A stretch of 33,808 bases of DNA from Oscillospiraceae bacterium (GTDB taxonomy: Bacteria; Bacillota; Clostridia; Oscillospirales; Ruminococcaceae). Position 1 is the first letter of the stretch. Each line of letters starts with the position of its first letter. Shown here piece after piece: positions 7,118 to 15,374 of this stretch. The stretch lies in NCBI GenBank assembly GCA_022769565.1, contig JALEJQ010000095.1, positions 1 through 33,808 on the forward strand, given 5' to 3'. The notes below the pieces were generated by a model, which was not told the origin of the DNA, made no database searches, and saw nothing but the letters and a program-made list of their open reading frames with translations. The translations under genes were made by a program, and so were the position numbers.

Positions 7118-7305
7118 GTGAGGAGTGAAGAGTGGAGTTTGTTTCAATGTGGAATTTGGAAAGTGGAAAGTGGAATTATTTAAATTCGGAATTTCTTTAA
7201 TACTAATAACCATTTGTTCTATGGATAAATGGTTATTAGTATAAAATAACATCGCCGCAGGCGATACCATAATTCCACATTCCACTCTTCACACTCCACA
7301 TTTAA
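7118..7305. repeat. GTGGAGTG-family repeat cluster with inverted flanks
   Basis: The left flank (7118-7175; blocks GTGAGGAGTGAAGAGTGGAG and GGAAAGTGGAAAGTGGAA) and right flank (7270-7305; TTCCACATTCCACTCTTCAC and then ACTCCACATTT) are rough inverted copies around the 41 bp mini-element. The same phrases recur at 3353-3387 and 23070-23125. No coding potential is seen between the GNAT stop and the terminator. Confidence 0.6.
7201..7241. mobile_element. Minimal 41 bp MITE-like element with TAA target duplication
   Basis: Perfect 15 bp terminal inverted repeats TACTAATAACCATTT (7201-7215) and AAATGGTTATTAGTA (7227-7241) surround an 11 bp core. TAA lies directly outside both ends (7198-7200 and 7242-7244), matching the duplication at the 100 bp copy. 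Confidence 0.75.
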
Positions 7306-7343
7306 ATAACTTCACTTTCAACATTTAAAAAACTTATACAAAA

Positions 7344-7377
7344 AGCGCCTGAGAAGTTACGGTTTTTCTCAGGCGCT
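7344..7377. terminator. Bidirectional intrinsic terminator
   Basis: AGCGCCTGAGAA (7344-7355) pairs with TTCTCAGGCGCT (7366-7377) around a 10 nt loop. A T-run follows on the plus strand (7381-7387), and TTTTT follows on the minus strand. It separates the convergent GNAT and Abi-type genes. Confidence 0.9.
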
Positions 7378-7442
7378 GAATTTTTTTCTTTAAAATAGAG
7401 CAAAAAAATAGAGCCGATGCAGGCACCCGCTCATTAAAAAAC

Positions 7443-8369
7443 TTATTCAGTTTTTTGTTCGGCATTTATATTATATGCTTTTTTTTTATAAAAGTCAAGA
7501 ACTTTTATTAAAAAATTATAACTGCTTTTAATAGTATCATTATTCTCAAAATAATCTTTATGAAATAAACACCGACTATAAAAAAAACTATTTAATTCAT
7601 TTAAACCATAATGAAGTGTTTTTGGACTCTCAATAACTGTACAATAAACATCCAATAATACTACAAAGTCATGGATGACAGGATTTTTCATTTTTGATTC
7701 CCTTGTCTTTTTGGGCATATCTTTTATTTTTGAAATTTTACTCATTACAGATTTATTAGGCACAATTTCTTTTGAATATGGCGGCAACAATGAATTTATA
7801 AGGCAATTATTATGCGCTGCGGCATTCCTAAGCCACTTTATCGGCAGAAGTTTACCTTTTACATTATATTTATTCTCATACTTTGAGTAATAATATTCAT
7901 ATAAATCAATAAAATCTCCAAAAGAAATAACCTCAATAATATTCCATATTGCAAAATCTGATTTATATTTATCAATTAACCCATGACAATATGAATTTTG
8001 GCTTTTTGAAATGATTTCATTCAGCAATCGAGGCTTCATTTTATTCAAATAATCATTGATTATAGTATAGCCATCTTCATCAGGATTTTCTGAAAAGTCA
8101 CTAATCAACTGTACCTTCAAAAAATGTTCAACATCAAGTACCATTTGGATAACTATTTTACGAAAAATAGCGTCTAAGGTCGATAATTCTTTCAAATATG
8201 CAAATTCAAGATTTATATACTGATTTTTCTTTTCAGATGTTATTTGGGTATACTTGGGATAATTTTTGGCAAACGCTTTGATTTTAAAATAGTAATTGTT
8301 ATATTTTAAAAAATTCTGAGCATCTGCTTCGTTAACAATATTGAACTTTATACCTTTTTCATCACGCAT
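7443..8369 (-). CDS. Abi_2/AbiF-type HEPN abortive-infection protein (start uncertain)
   Basis: A probable phage-defence protein of the Abi_2 family. Visible family features are the N-terminal NNYYFKIKAF (about 24-33) and the HEPN-type R-X4-H motif in LRNAAAHNNCL (Arg181, His186), typical of RNA-cleaving HEPN domains. The gene is much more AT-rich than its neighbours, suggesting horizontal gain. The first ATG (8369) has no ribosome binding site. The frame stays open upstream, where codons 8408-8370 encode YKPKLTIIEQIEY, which is the N-terminus expected for this family. An AGAGG (8426-8422) lies 7 bp before an ATC and 10 bp before an ATA codon (8411), with no ATG, GTG or TTG available. The true start may therefore be a rare codon, or the start codon has mutated. 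A consensus promoter (8450-8478) supports transcription. Confidence 0.8.
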   Translation of the reverse strand: MRDEKGIKFNIVNEADAQNFLKYNNYYFKIKAFAKNYPKYTQITSEKKNQYINLEFAYLKELSTLDAIFRKIVIQMVLDVEHFLKVQLISDFSENPDEDGYTIINDYLNKMKPRLLNEIISKSQNSYCHGLIDKYKSDFAIWNIIEVISFGDFIDLYEYYYSKYENKYNVKGKLLPIKWLRNAAAHNNCLINSLLPPYSKEIVPNKSVMSKISKIKDMPKKTRESKMKNPVIHDFVVLLDVYCTVIESPKTLHYGLNELNSFFYSRCLFHKDYFENNDTIKSSYNFLIKVLDFYKKKAYNINAEQKTE

Positions 8370-8449
8370 ATATTCAATTTGTTCAATAATAGTTAATTTA
8401 GGCTTATATATGATATTTCTACCTCTTTTCGGTACATATTTATGGTTAT

Positions 8450-8478
8450 ATTATATCTGTTATTAATTAATAAGTCAA
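8450..8478 (-). promoter_or_regulatory. Sigma-A promoter of the Abi-type gene
   Basis: On the minus strand TTGACT (8478-8473), a 17 bp spacer and TATAAT (8455-8450). The expected transcription start near 8443 leaves room for the AGAGG and the conserved N-terminal codons, so the message includes the YKPKLT segment. An out-of-frame ATG at 8437 opens a 14-codon frame that overlaps it. Confidence 0.8.
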
Positions 8479-8492
8479 TACCGAAAACAAAA

Positions 8493-8518
8493 CTGCCGCA
8501 GGATTTCCCATGCGGCAG
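8493..8518 (-). terminator. Intrinsic terminator of guaB
   Basis: CTGCCGCA (8493-8500) and TGCGGCAG (8511-8518) form an 8 bp stem. On the minus strand it is followed by TTTTGTTTT. It lies 20 bp beyond the guaB stop codon. Confidence 0.88.
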
Positions 8519-8538
8519 AAATTTTTATGCAGTTAAAC

Positions 8539-10029
<1,491 letters not shown>

Positions 10030-10050
10030 TCATTTTTATCATTCATTACA

Positions 10051-10069
10051 AACTATATTTTATATAGTT
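10051..10069. promoter_or_regulatory. Palindrome over the guaB transcription start
   Basis: AACTATA (10051-10057) and TATAGTT (10063-10069) form a perfect AT-rich inverted repeat that overlaps the -10 box and the predicted +1 of guaB. The position fits a repressor site, or a short 5' hairpin in the mRNA. No known regulator site is matched. Confidence 0.45.
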
Positions 10070-10094
10070 TACTACTTTATTTGCAGAACGTCAA
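10066..10094 (-). promoter_or_regulatory. Sigma-A promoter of guaB
   Basis: On the minus strand TTGACG (10094-10089), a 17 bp spacer and TAAACT (10071-10066). This gives a leader of about 45 nt ahead of guaB. Confidence 0.72.
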
Positions 10095-10182
10095 GCAGAA
10101 ATTGTTAAGATAACATTAGAAAATACTGTATAATATGCGTTGTTTTTTGTGCAAAATTAGGGAAAGGACAAATTTTGAGACC

Positions 10183-10970
10183 CTACAGCGAAGCGATAAC
10201 GGGATTCCAAAGGGATTAGTCCCTTTGGCGCAGGTTCTTAGGGGCGCGGAGCCCCTAAGTCGCTCTCCGCAGAGAGCGAAACTCCCAAAAGTATGGCATA
10301 CGCATTGAAACAGCAAAACAAGCAATGCCGTAAACCCAAAGGCGCAATTCACATTAAAAATCGGAATAAAATAAAGTGTTGCATAACACAAACCTGTAAA
10401 ACCGACTATGTGAATTGCGCCTATTCTTACATATCAAAATAAAGTCTCCTCGGATAAAAATATACCGAGCGCAGCGAGGTGTATTTTTATCCGACACAGC
10501 AAAGTCGGCGTTTGTTTTTGTACTAATACATCCTCTTTTGCAAATTGACTTTTTCCGCAATTTTTCCGTAGGGGCGTACATTGTGCGACCGTGGATCAAC
10601 GATTTTTGTGCGGTTCAACAGATTTTGTCGGGATAATGGTGCCATAGTTTGCCGTGTCGCAGGAAAATGCGCGTCGCTGCGCTCCTTGCATTTTTCTGCG
10701 AGAGCAGTTTTATTTTATTGGATAGAAATGGCGCAATTCACATAGTCGGTTCCGCAAGTTTTATGTTATACCAAACTTTACTTGGTTCCGCTTTTGGGTG
10801 TGAATTGCGCCTTTATTATCGATACTTTATTTGTTTTTGCTGTTACTTTGCGTTGCGCCATAGTTTTGGAGATTTCGCTCTCTGCGGAGAGCGACAAGGT
10901 GGCGCTGCCCCCTTGACCCCTGCCAAAGGGACTAATCCCTTTGGAATCCCGTTATTACTGCGTCTGCTGA
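10183..10970. repeat. Composite inverted-repeat element, copy A (about 790 bp)
   Basis: A large near-palindrome filling the guaB-parB gap. The outer left arm (10185-10278) holds hairpins CCAAAGGGATTAGTCCCTTTGG-like (about 10208-10229, 22 bp), CTTAGGGGC...GCCCCTAAG and CGCTCTC-CGCA-GAGAGCG; the outer right arm (about 10865-10965) repeats this inverted. Inside are two units with 14 bp ends GGCGCAATTCACAT at 10341-10421 and 10730-10811, and two 45 bp hairpins at 10450-10494 and 10657-10701, mirrored about the centre. The core holds a GTAGGGGCG mini-hairpin (10568-10590). Open frames across it are products of the repeats and change between copies. The right end lies less than 10 bp from the parB stop. 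Confidence 0.9.
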
Positions 10971-10977
10971 CAACAAA

Positions 10978-11850
10978 TTATTCTTCCGCCAACTTTTCCG
11001 CAATATCTGACAGATCCTCGGGGTCAAAGAAATCAATGGTAATTGTTCCCTTTTTTCCGTCAGATGAGCTGATTTTAACCTTTCTTCCCAAGGTCTCACG
11101 AAGGCTCAGTTCCATTTCCGCAAGGTAATGAAGTGCCTGTCTTTTCTCGGAAAGAGGTTTATCGTCGTTTTCGTCCTTCTCTCCCCCGTCATCCTTCTTG
11201 GAAAGCATTTTTTCAATGGCTCTTACGGTAAGCTGTCCGTTTGCAGCACGGTTTGCTATATCAAGCATTTCATCTTCGGTATCGGCTGCTGCGATGGCCT
11301 TTGCCTGACCTGTGGAAAGCTCGCCTTTTTTCAGCATATCCTGTATTCTGTCCGGCATATTAAGCAGTCTTACGGAGTTTGCAATGACGGAACGGGACTT
11401 GCCCACAGCTTTTGAAAGTGCCTCCTGGGTCATTTCGTACTTTTCCATAAGCTCCTTATAAGCGGAGGCTTCTTCAATTGGGTTAAGATCCTCTCTCTGT
11501 ATGTTTTCTATAAGTGCTATCTGCGCCGTTTCAAAGTCGCTGAATTCCTTTATTACGGCAGGTATTTCGCTCATACCCAGCATACGGCAGGCTCTCCAGC
11601 GGCGCTCTCCGGCTACTATCTGATAGCCGCCTGCTGTTGTTTCCCTTACAACGATAGGCTGGATAAGACCGTGCTGACGTATACTGTCCGCAAGTGCGGT
11701 AATAGCGGCCTCATCAAAGTTCTGACGGGGCTGCGACTTGTTCGGTTCTATTTCCGACATTCTCAGGGTTTGCACTCCGCCCTGTGATTCGTTTATGTTA
11801 TCCTCAAAAAGAGCGTCCAGACCCTTTCCGAGACCAGATTTCTTTCCCAT
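10978..11850 (-). CDS. parB: Chromosome partitioning protein ParB (Spo0J)
   Basis: A 290-residue CTP-dependent DNA clamp that loads at parS sites, spreads, recruits SMC and stimulates ParA. Domains in order: N-terminal ParA-interacting tail with the Lys/Gly-rich KKSGLGKGLDALF; ParB/Srx nucleotide domain with GERRWRA (81-87) and ENIQREDLNPIEEA (115-128); helix-turn-helix (about 135-195); charged linker; C-terminal dimerisation domain. The N-terminal LGKGLDAL motif marks this, rather than the paralogue at 12821-13630, as the ParA partner. It starts 3 bp after parA, with an AGGA site inside the parA end, so the two are co-translated. Its targets are the parS sites at 12766, 12801 and 15359. Confidence 0.95.
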   Translation of the reverse strand: MGKKSGLGKGLDALFEDNINESQGGVQTLRMSEIEPNKSQPRQNFDEAAITALADSIRQHGLIQPIVVRETTAGGYQIVAGERRWRACRMLGMSEIPAVIKEFSDFETAQIALIENIQREDLNPIEEASAYKELMEKYEMTQEALSKAVGKSRSVIANSVRLLNMPDRIQDMLKKGELSTGQAKAIAAADTEDEMLDIANRAANGQLTVRAIEKMLSKKDDGGEKDENDDKPLSEKRQALHYLAEMELSLRETLGRKVKISSSDGKKGTITIDFFDPEDLSDIAEKLAEE

Positions 11851-11853
11851 ATT

Positions 11854-12663
11854 TTAATCCTTTCCTGCCATTGCAAGTTTTTTCTTCTCTTTTTCCTCTG
11901 CTCTGCGTCTTGCAAGCATTTCTGCAGCAAGGCTTTCATACGCCTCGGCACCACTTGACGTTTTATCGAAGTAAATTACAGGCTTACCAAAGCTGGGTGC
12001 TTCCGAAAGTCGGACATTTCTCGGTATAACGGTCTTGAACACCTTTTTGGGGAAATGTTTTTTAACCTCCCCTACCACCTGATTGGTAAGGTTAAGTCTG
12101 TTATTGTACATTGTAAAAAGTATTCCCTCAATGTCGATGTTGGGGTTGTAACGCTTTTTAACAAGACGTATGGATTCGATAAGCTGGGAAAGTCCTTCAA
12201 GTGAATAGAATTCGCACTGGAGCGGAATAAGAACCGTGTCACAGGCGCACAAAGCGTTTATCGTAAGCAGTGAAAGTGACGGCGGACAGTCTATAAATAT
12301 GTAATCGTAGTCCAGCTTAACCGTAAGAAGCTGCATTTTAAGTCTGTTTGAGCGGTTATCAAGGTCAACAAGCTCAATATCTGCACCTGCCAGAGCCGAG
12401 GTTGAAGAAACCACCGAAACGTTCTTGAATTCTGTTTTAATAATAGCTTCCTGAATTCGTCTTTGACCAAGAAGAACGTCATAAACGGTAACATCAACAG
12501 ATTTTTTCTTTATACCAAAGCCGCTTGTTGTGTTACCCTGTGCGTCTATATCAACGCAAAGCACCTTTTTGCCCCTTGCTCCGAGGCAGGCGGCAAGATT
12601 AACGACCGTGGTTGACTTGCCCACTCCGCCTTTCTGATTTGCAACAGCAATTACAACAGCCAT
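11854..12663 (-). CDS. parA: Chromosome partitioning ATPase ParA (Soj)
   Basis: A 269-residue deviant Walker-A ATPase that binds DNA non-specifically as an ATP dimer and helps position origins; in Bacillus, Soj also controls DnaA. The motif KGGVGKST (11-18), Walker A' VDIDAQGNTT (37-46) and Walker B IFIDCPPSL are all present. The C-terminal 25 residues are strongly charged (RRRAEEKEKKK). Start at 12663 with AGGAGGT upstream. Its promoter (12704-12732) lies directly downstream of two parS sites, suggesting that bound ParB or Noc can repress the operon, as reported for other parAB systems. Confidence 0.95.
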   Translation of the reverse strand: MAVVIAVANQKGGVGKSTTVVNLAACLGARGKKVLCVDIDAQGNTTSGFGIKKKSVDVTVYDVLLGQRRIQEAIIKTEFKNVSVVSSTSALAGADIELVDLDNRSNRLKMQLLTVKLDYDYIFIDCPPSLSLLTINALCACDTVLIPLQCEFYSLEGLSQLIESIRLVKKRYNPNIDIEGILFTMYNNRLNLTNQVVGEVKKHFPKKVFKTVIPRNVRLSEAPSFGKPVIYFDKTSSGAEAYESLAAEMLARRRAEEKEKKKLAMAGKD

Positions 12664-12703
12664 TTTAAACCTCCTGTTTTGTTCTACATTTATCGTTTAT
12701 TTA

Positions 12704-12732
12704 ATTATAGCACACTTTTATCCTTATATCAA
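12704..12732 (-). promoter_or_regulatory. Sigma-A promoter of parA-parB
   Basis: On the minus strand TTGATA (12732-12727), a 17 bp spacer and TATAAT (12709-12704). It lies 34 bp from the nearer parS site (12766), within easy reach of spreading ParB. Confidence 0.82.
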
Positions 12733-12765
12733 CATTGCCGCAAAATTTTATGTTTTAAACAAAAA

Positions 12766-12781
12766 TGTTCCACGTGGAACA
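12766..12781. promoter_or_regulatory. parS: parS site 1
   Basis: TGTTCCACGTGGAACA is a perfect 16 bp palindrome, matching the bacterial parS consensus (TGTTTCACGTGAAACA) with compensating changes on both arms. It lies between noc and parA. Confidence 0.93.
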
Positions 12782-12800
12782 AATTATCCTATACAGGCAT

Positions 12801-12816
12801 TGTTTCACGTGGAACA
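12801..12816. promoter_or_regulatory. parS: parS site 2
   Basis: TGTTTCACGTGGAACA is a one-mismatch palindrome 19 bp from site 1 and 5 bp beyond the noc stop codon. It is a hybrid of the two arm types, identical to consensus on its left arm. Confidence 0.9.
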
Positions 12817-12820
12817 AAAT

Positions 12821-13630
12821 TCATTTCACCGTTGGTATACGCACAATATATTCTATGTAATCATCCTCCTGAATTTTCTGTGAATCTGCATTTATTCCGG
12901 CAGCCTTCATCATTTCTACAGCCTTGTTCAAAGTATTAACAAACAGCCGCACATCACGGAACGCTCCGCTCCTGCGGCGTATGCTTTCGGTCTCTTTTTC
13001 CTTCTGTATCATTCCCTCAATAAGCCGTTCCGTACCCTCAACATTAAGACGTTTCATCCGAACGATCTCAACCGCTTCAAGCTGTTTTTCCGTGGTGTCA
13101 AGTCTGAGAAGTGCTCTTGCATGGCGTTCCGTGAAGCCGTACTCACGAATTTTATCACGCACCGCAGGGTCAAGTTTCAACAGACGCAGCTTGTTTGCGA
13201 TGGTAGACTGATTTTTGCCAAGCTTAACAGCAGCGTCCTCCTGGGTCATCCCGTAAAAATCTATCAGCTTTGAAAGAGCCTCCGCTTCGTCAAAGAACTG
13301 TAGGTCTTTTCGCTGTATATTTTCAACAAGAGCCATTACTGCGGAATTTCTTTCGGTTATATCCATAACGATACAAGGCACAACATTCATACCAAGAGAT
13401 TTCACCGCACGAAGTCTGCGCTCCCCTGCAATGAGAACATAGCTCCCGTCACCGCAGCTTTTCACCGTTAGAGGCTGGAGCAAACCGTTGTGCCGTATAC
13501 TTTCCGCAAGCTCGTCAATATCATTGCCGAAGCTTTTTCTCGGCTGATAAGGATTAGGAGAGATCTTGTTTACATCAACTTCAATTACTTTATTAACTAC
13601 CTTTTCTTTAACTGCAAAGGGCAAATACAT
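12821..13630 (-). CDS. noc: Nucleoid occlusion protein Noc (ParB paralogue)
   Basis: A 269-residue ParB-family protein. It has the CTP-binding GERRLRA (69-75) and ENIQRKDLQFFDEAEAL (103-119), then a helix-turn-helix with GMTQEDAAVKLGKNQSTIAN and the FTERHARALLRL stretch typical of Noc. It lacks the Lys/Gly-rich ParA-interacting N-terminus of the neighbouring ParB. In Bacillus, Noc binds its own DNA sites and the membrane to block division over the nucleoid. The position between rsmG and parA is the standard place for noc. I chose the ATG at 13630, 7 bp after GGAGGA; the frame opens 5 codons earlier, but that start would overlap the binding site. Whether it binds parS or separate sites is not evident. 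Confidence 0.9.
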   Translation of the reverse strand: MYLPFAVKEKVVNKVIEVDVNKISPNPYQPRKSFGNDIDELAESIRHNGLLQPLTVKSCGDGSYVLIAGERRLRAVKSLGMNVVPCIVMDITERNSAVMALVENIQRKDLQFFDEAEALSKLIDFYGMTQEDAAVKLGKNQSTIANKLRLLKLDPAVRDKIREYGFTERHARALLRLDTTEKQLEAVEIVRMKRLNVEGTERLIEGMIQKEKETESIRRRSGAFRDVRLFVNTLNKAVEMMKAAGINADSQKIQEDDYIEYIVRIPTVK

Positions 13631-13675
13631 TTTAAATTCCTCCATTTTAACGGTAACATATCATGCTTTTTCAAC

Positions 13676-13681
13676 ATTATA
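13676..13681 (-). promoter_or_regulatory. Extended -10 promoter of noc
   Basis: On the minus strand TGC-TATAAT (an extended -10) lies 46 bp before the noc start. No good -35 box is seen at normal spacing. Confidence 0.6.
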
Positions 13682-13763
13682 GCATTAGATATGTGGAAAA
13701 TCTGTCGAAATGGATATTTATCCCAGTAAATCGATTTAACACTGCAATTACGTTGTTCCACCG

Positions 13764-14626
13764 GCGAAGCGATATTGGGATTCCAAAGGGACGAGTCCCT
13801 TTGGCAGGGGTCAAGGGGGCAGCGCCACCTTGTCGCTCTCCGCAGAGAGCGAAACATTCCTAAACTATAGTGTAACGCAAAGTAACAGCAAAACAAGCAA
13901 AGTAAAAAAACAAAGGCGCAATTCACATCAAGAAGAGGAACCAAGCAAGGTGTTGTATAATGCAAAACCTGCGGAACCATTTAATGTGAATTGCGCTTAT
14001 TTCTATCCCGTACAAACAAAGCACCCCTCGCAGTAAAATGCAAGGAGCGAAGCGACGAGCATTTTACTGCGACACAACAAAGCATGGTGTTGTTATGCAT
14101 GAAAAAGCGATTATTAATGAACAATATGGTGCAACAAAATCGTGCGCACAATATGCACTCCTATAAAAAAGCTAATTTTAAGTAAAAACTACCGCTATAG
14201 TTTGCTGTGTCGGATAAAATGTACGTCACTCCGCTCCGCACATTTTATCCGAGGGTACTTTATCTTGATATGTAATACAAATAACCATTAAAAGTGTAGA
14301 CAAAAAATCTGCGCAAAATCCATATATGCAAGATTTCGCTTGATTTTTTGTACACTTTTTAAATGGTTATTAGTATAAGAATAGGCGCAATTCACATAGT
14401 CGGTTTCACTGGTTTTGTGTTATGCAACACTTTACTCAGTTTCTCTTCTTGATGTGAATTGCGCCTTTGTTACTGTTAGTTTGCTTGGTTTAACGCTGCT
14501 TTTGCGTTATGCCTTACTTTAGGGGATTTCGCTCTCTGTGGAGAGCCAACTTAGGAGCTCCGCGCCCCTAAGAACCTGTGCCAAAGGGACTCGTCCCTTT
14601 GGAATCCCGTTATCGCTGCGCTGGCA
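13764..14626. repeat. Composite inverted-repeat element, copy B (about 860 bp)
   Basis: It fills the rsmG-noc gap with the same mirrored plan as copy A. Outer left arm hairpins: CCAAAGGGAC-GA-GTCCCTTTGG (13782-13803) and CGCTCTC-CGCA-GAGAGCG (about 13835-13852). The 83 bp unit is at 13915-13997 and the 45 bp hairpin at 14028-14072. The mirrored hairpin is at 14210-14252 (43 bp) and the mirrored unit at 14384-14465; the outer right arm is at about 14525-14626. A 100 bp MITE-like element (14276-14375) is inserted into the right half. The right end lies 4 bp from the rsmG stop. No coding sequence is credible here. Confidence 0.9.
14276..14375. mobile_element. MITE-like element, 100 bp, inserted in composite copy B
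   Basis: The ends are imperfect inverted repeats of about 35 bp: TACAAATAACCATT...GTGTAGACAAAAAATC on the left and GATTTTTTGTACAC...AAATGGTTATTAGTA on the right. TAA flanks both ends (14273-14275, 14376-14378). The uninterrupted site GATATGTAAGAATAGGCGC is seen at 33732-33750 and, inverted, in copy C at about 22530-22550, so insertion and duplication can be read directly. Confidence 0.85.
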
Positions 14627-14629
14627 GAC

Positions 14630-15337
14630 TTACAATGCCTTCTTCCCAATCTGTGCCGAATTACGGGGATATTTTGCCGGTGTTTCCTTGACCTTATTTA
14701 TAATTATAATACGTCTTTTATCCCCATCGGGAAGCTCATAATCCATCACTTCCCCTATTTCTCCCCCAAGGGTCTTATACGCCGTATATGCCTCTTTGTA
14801 ATCCTCATTAGGTCCCTTCATCGCAATAAACCTTCCCCCAACCTTTACATAAGGCATACAATATTCACACAAAACAGGCAGCGCCGCTACCGCTCTTGCC
14901 ACGGCAACATCAAACTTACCCCTTAGTTCCGGTTTTCTTCCGCCCTCTTCCGCACGGGAATGTATACAGTTCATAGGCAGTCCCAGCTTATCCGAAACCT
15001 CTTTAAGGAAATTTATCCGCTTGTTAAGGCTGTCAAGAAGGGTGCAGTTAAGGCTGTTTTTATATATTTTCATAGGGATTCCGGGGAAACCTGCCCCCGT
15101 TCCGACGTCAATATAGCCGCTCTCGTCTGCAATTTCCGCATACTTGAACAAAAGTGTGCTGTCAAGAAAGTGCTTTACCGTTATCCCCTCGGGGTCGGTT
15201 ATTGCAGTAAGGTTGATTTTCTCATTCCATTCCACAAGAAGCTGCGCATAAAGGTCAAAATTTTGGTACTGTTTTTCCGTAAGTTCAAGCTCATACCTTC
15301 CGAACAGTTCCGCTGTATTATCATATGGCAGTATCAT
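14630..15337 (-). CDS. rsmG: 16S rRNA (guanine-N7) methyltransferase RsmG
   Basis: A 235-residue class I methyltransferase that makes m7G in the 530 loop of 16S rRNA (G527, E. coli numbering) using S-adenosylmethionine. The N-terminal WNEKINLTAI (37-46) and the SAM loop DVGTGAGFPGIP (77-88) are diagnostic, with FDVAVARAVA further on. The start at 15337 follows AAAGGAG. It is downstream of mnmG, separated by a long inverted repeat and a parS site lying just before its ribosome binding site. Its stop codon abuts composite element B. Confidence 0.95.
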   Translation of the reverse strand: MILPYDNTAELFGRYELELTEKQYQNFDLYAQLLVEWNEKINLTAITDPEGITVKHFLDSTLLFKYAEIADESGYIDVGTGAGFPGIPMKIYKNSLNCTLLDSLNKRINFLKEVSDKLGLPMNCIHSRAEEGGRKPELRGKFDVAVARAVAALPVLCEYCMPYVKVGGRFIAMKGPNEDYKEAYTAYKTLGGEIGEVMDYELPDGDKRRIIIINKVKETPAKYPRNSAQIGKKAL

Positions 15338-15358
15338 CTGATGCTCCTTTCCGAAAAT

Positions 15359-15374
15359 TGTTCCACGTGGAACA
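15359..15374. promoter_or_regulatory. parS: parS site 3
   Basis: TGTTCCACGTGGAACA, identical to site 1, lies 22 bp before the rsmG start and touches the left end of the long inverted repeat at 15374-15532. Confidence 0.92.

Noticed and set aside
10649-11128. Open reading frame through composite copy A, similar in its first half to a frame at 22746-23030
   Set aside because: Similarity follows the DNA repeat itself, including its non-coding hairpins. The frame has no ribosome binding site, ends at different points in each copy, and runs antisense into parB.
13683-13700. Isolated DnaA-box-like TGTGGAAAA upstream of noc
   Set aside because: A single copy far from the origin cluster; expected by chance in sequence of this length.
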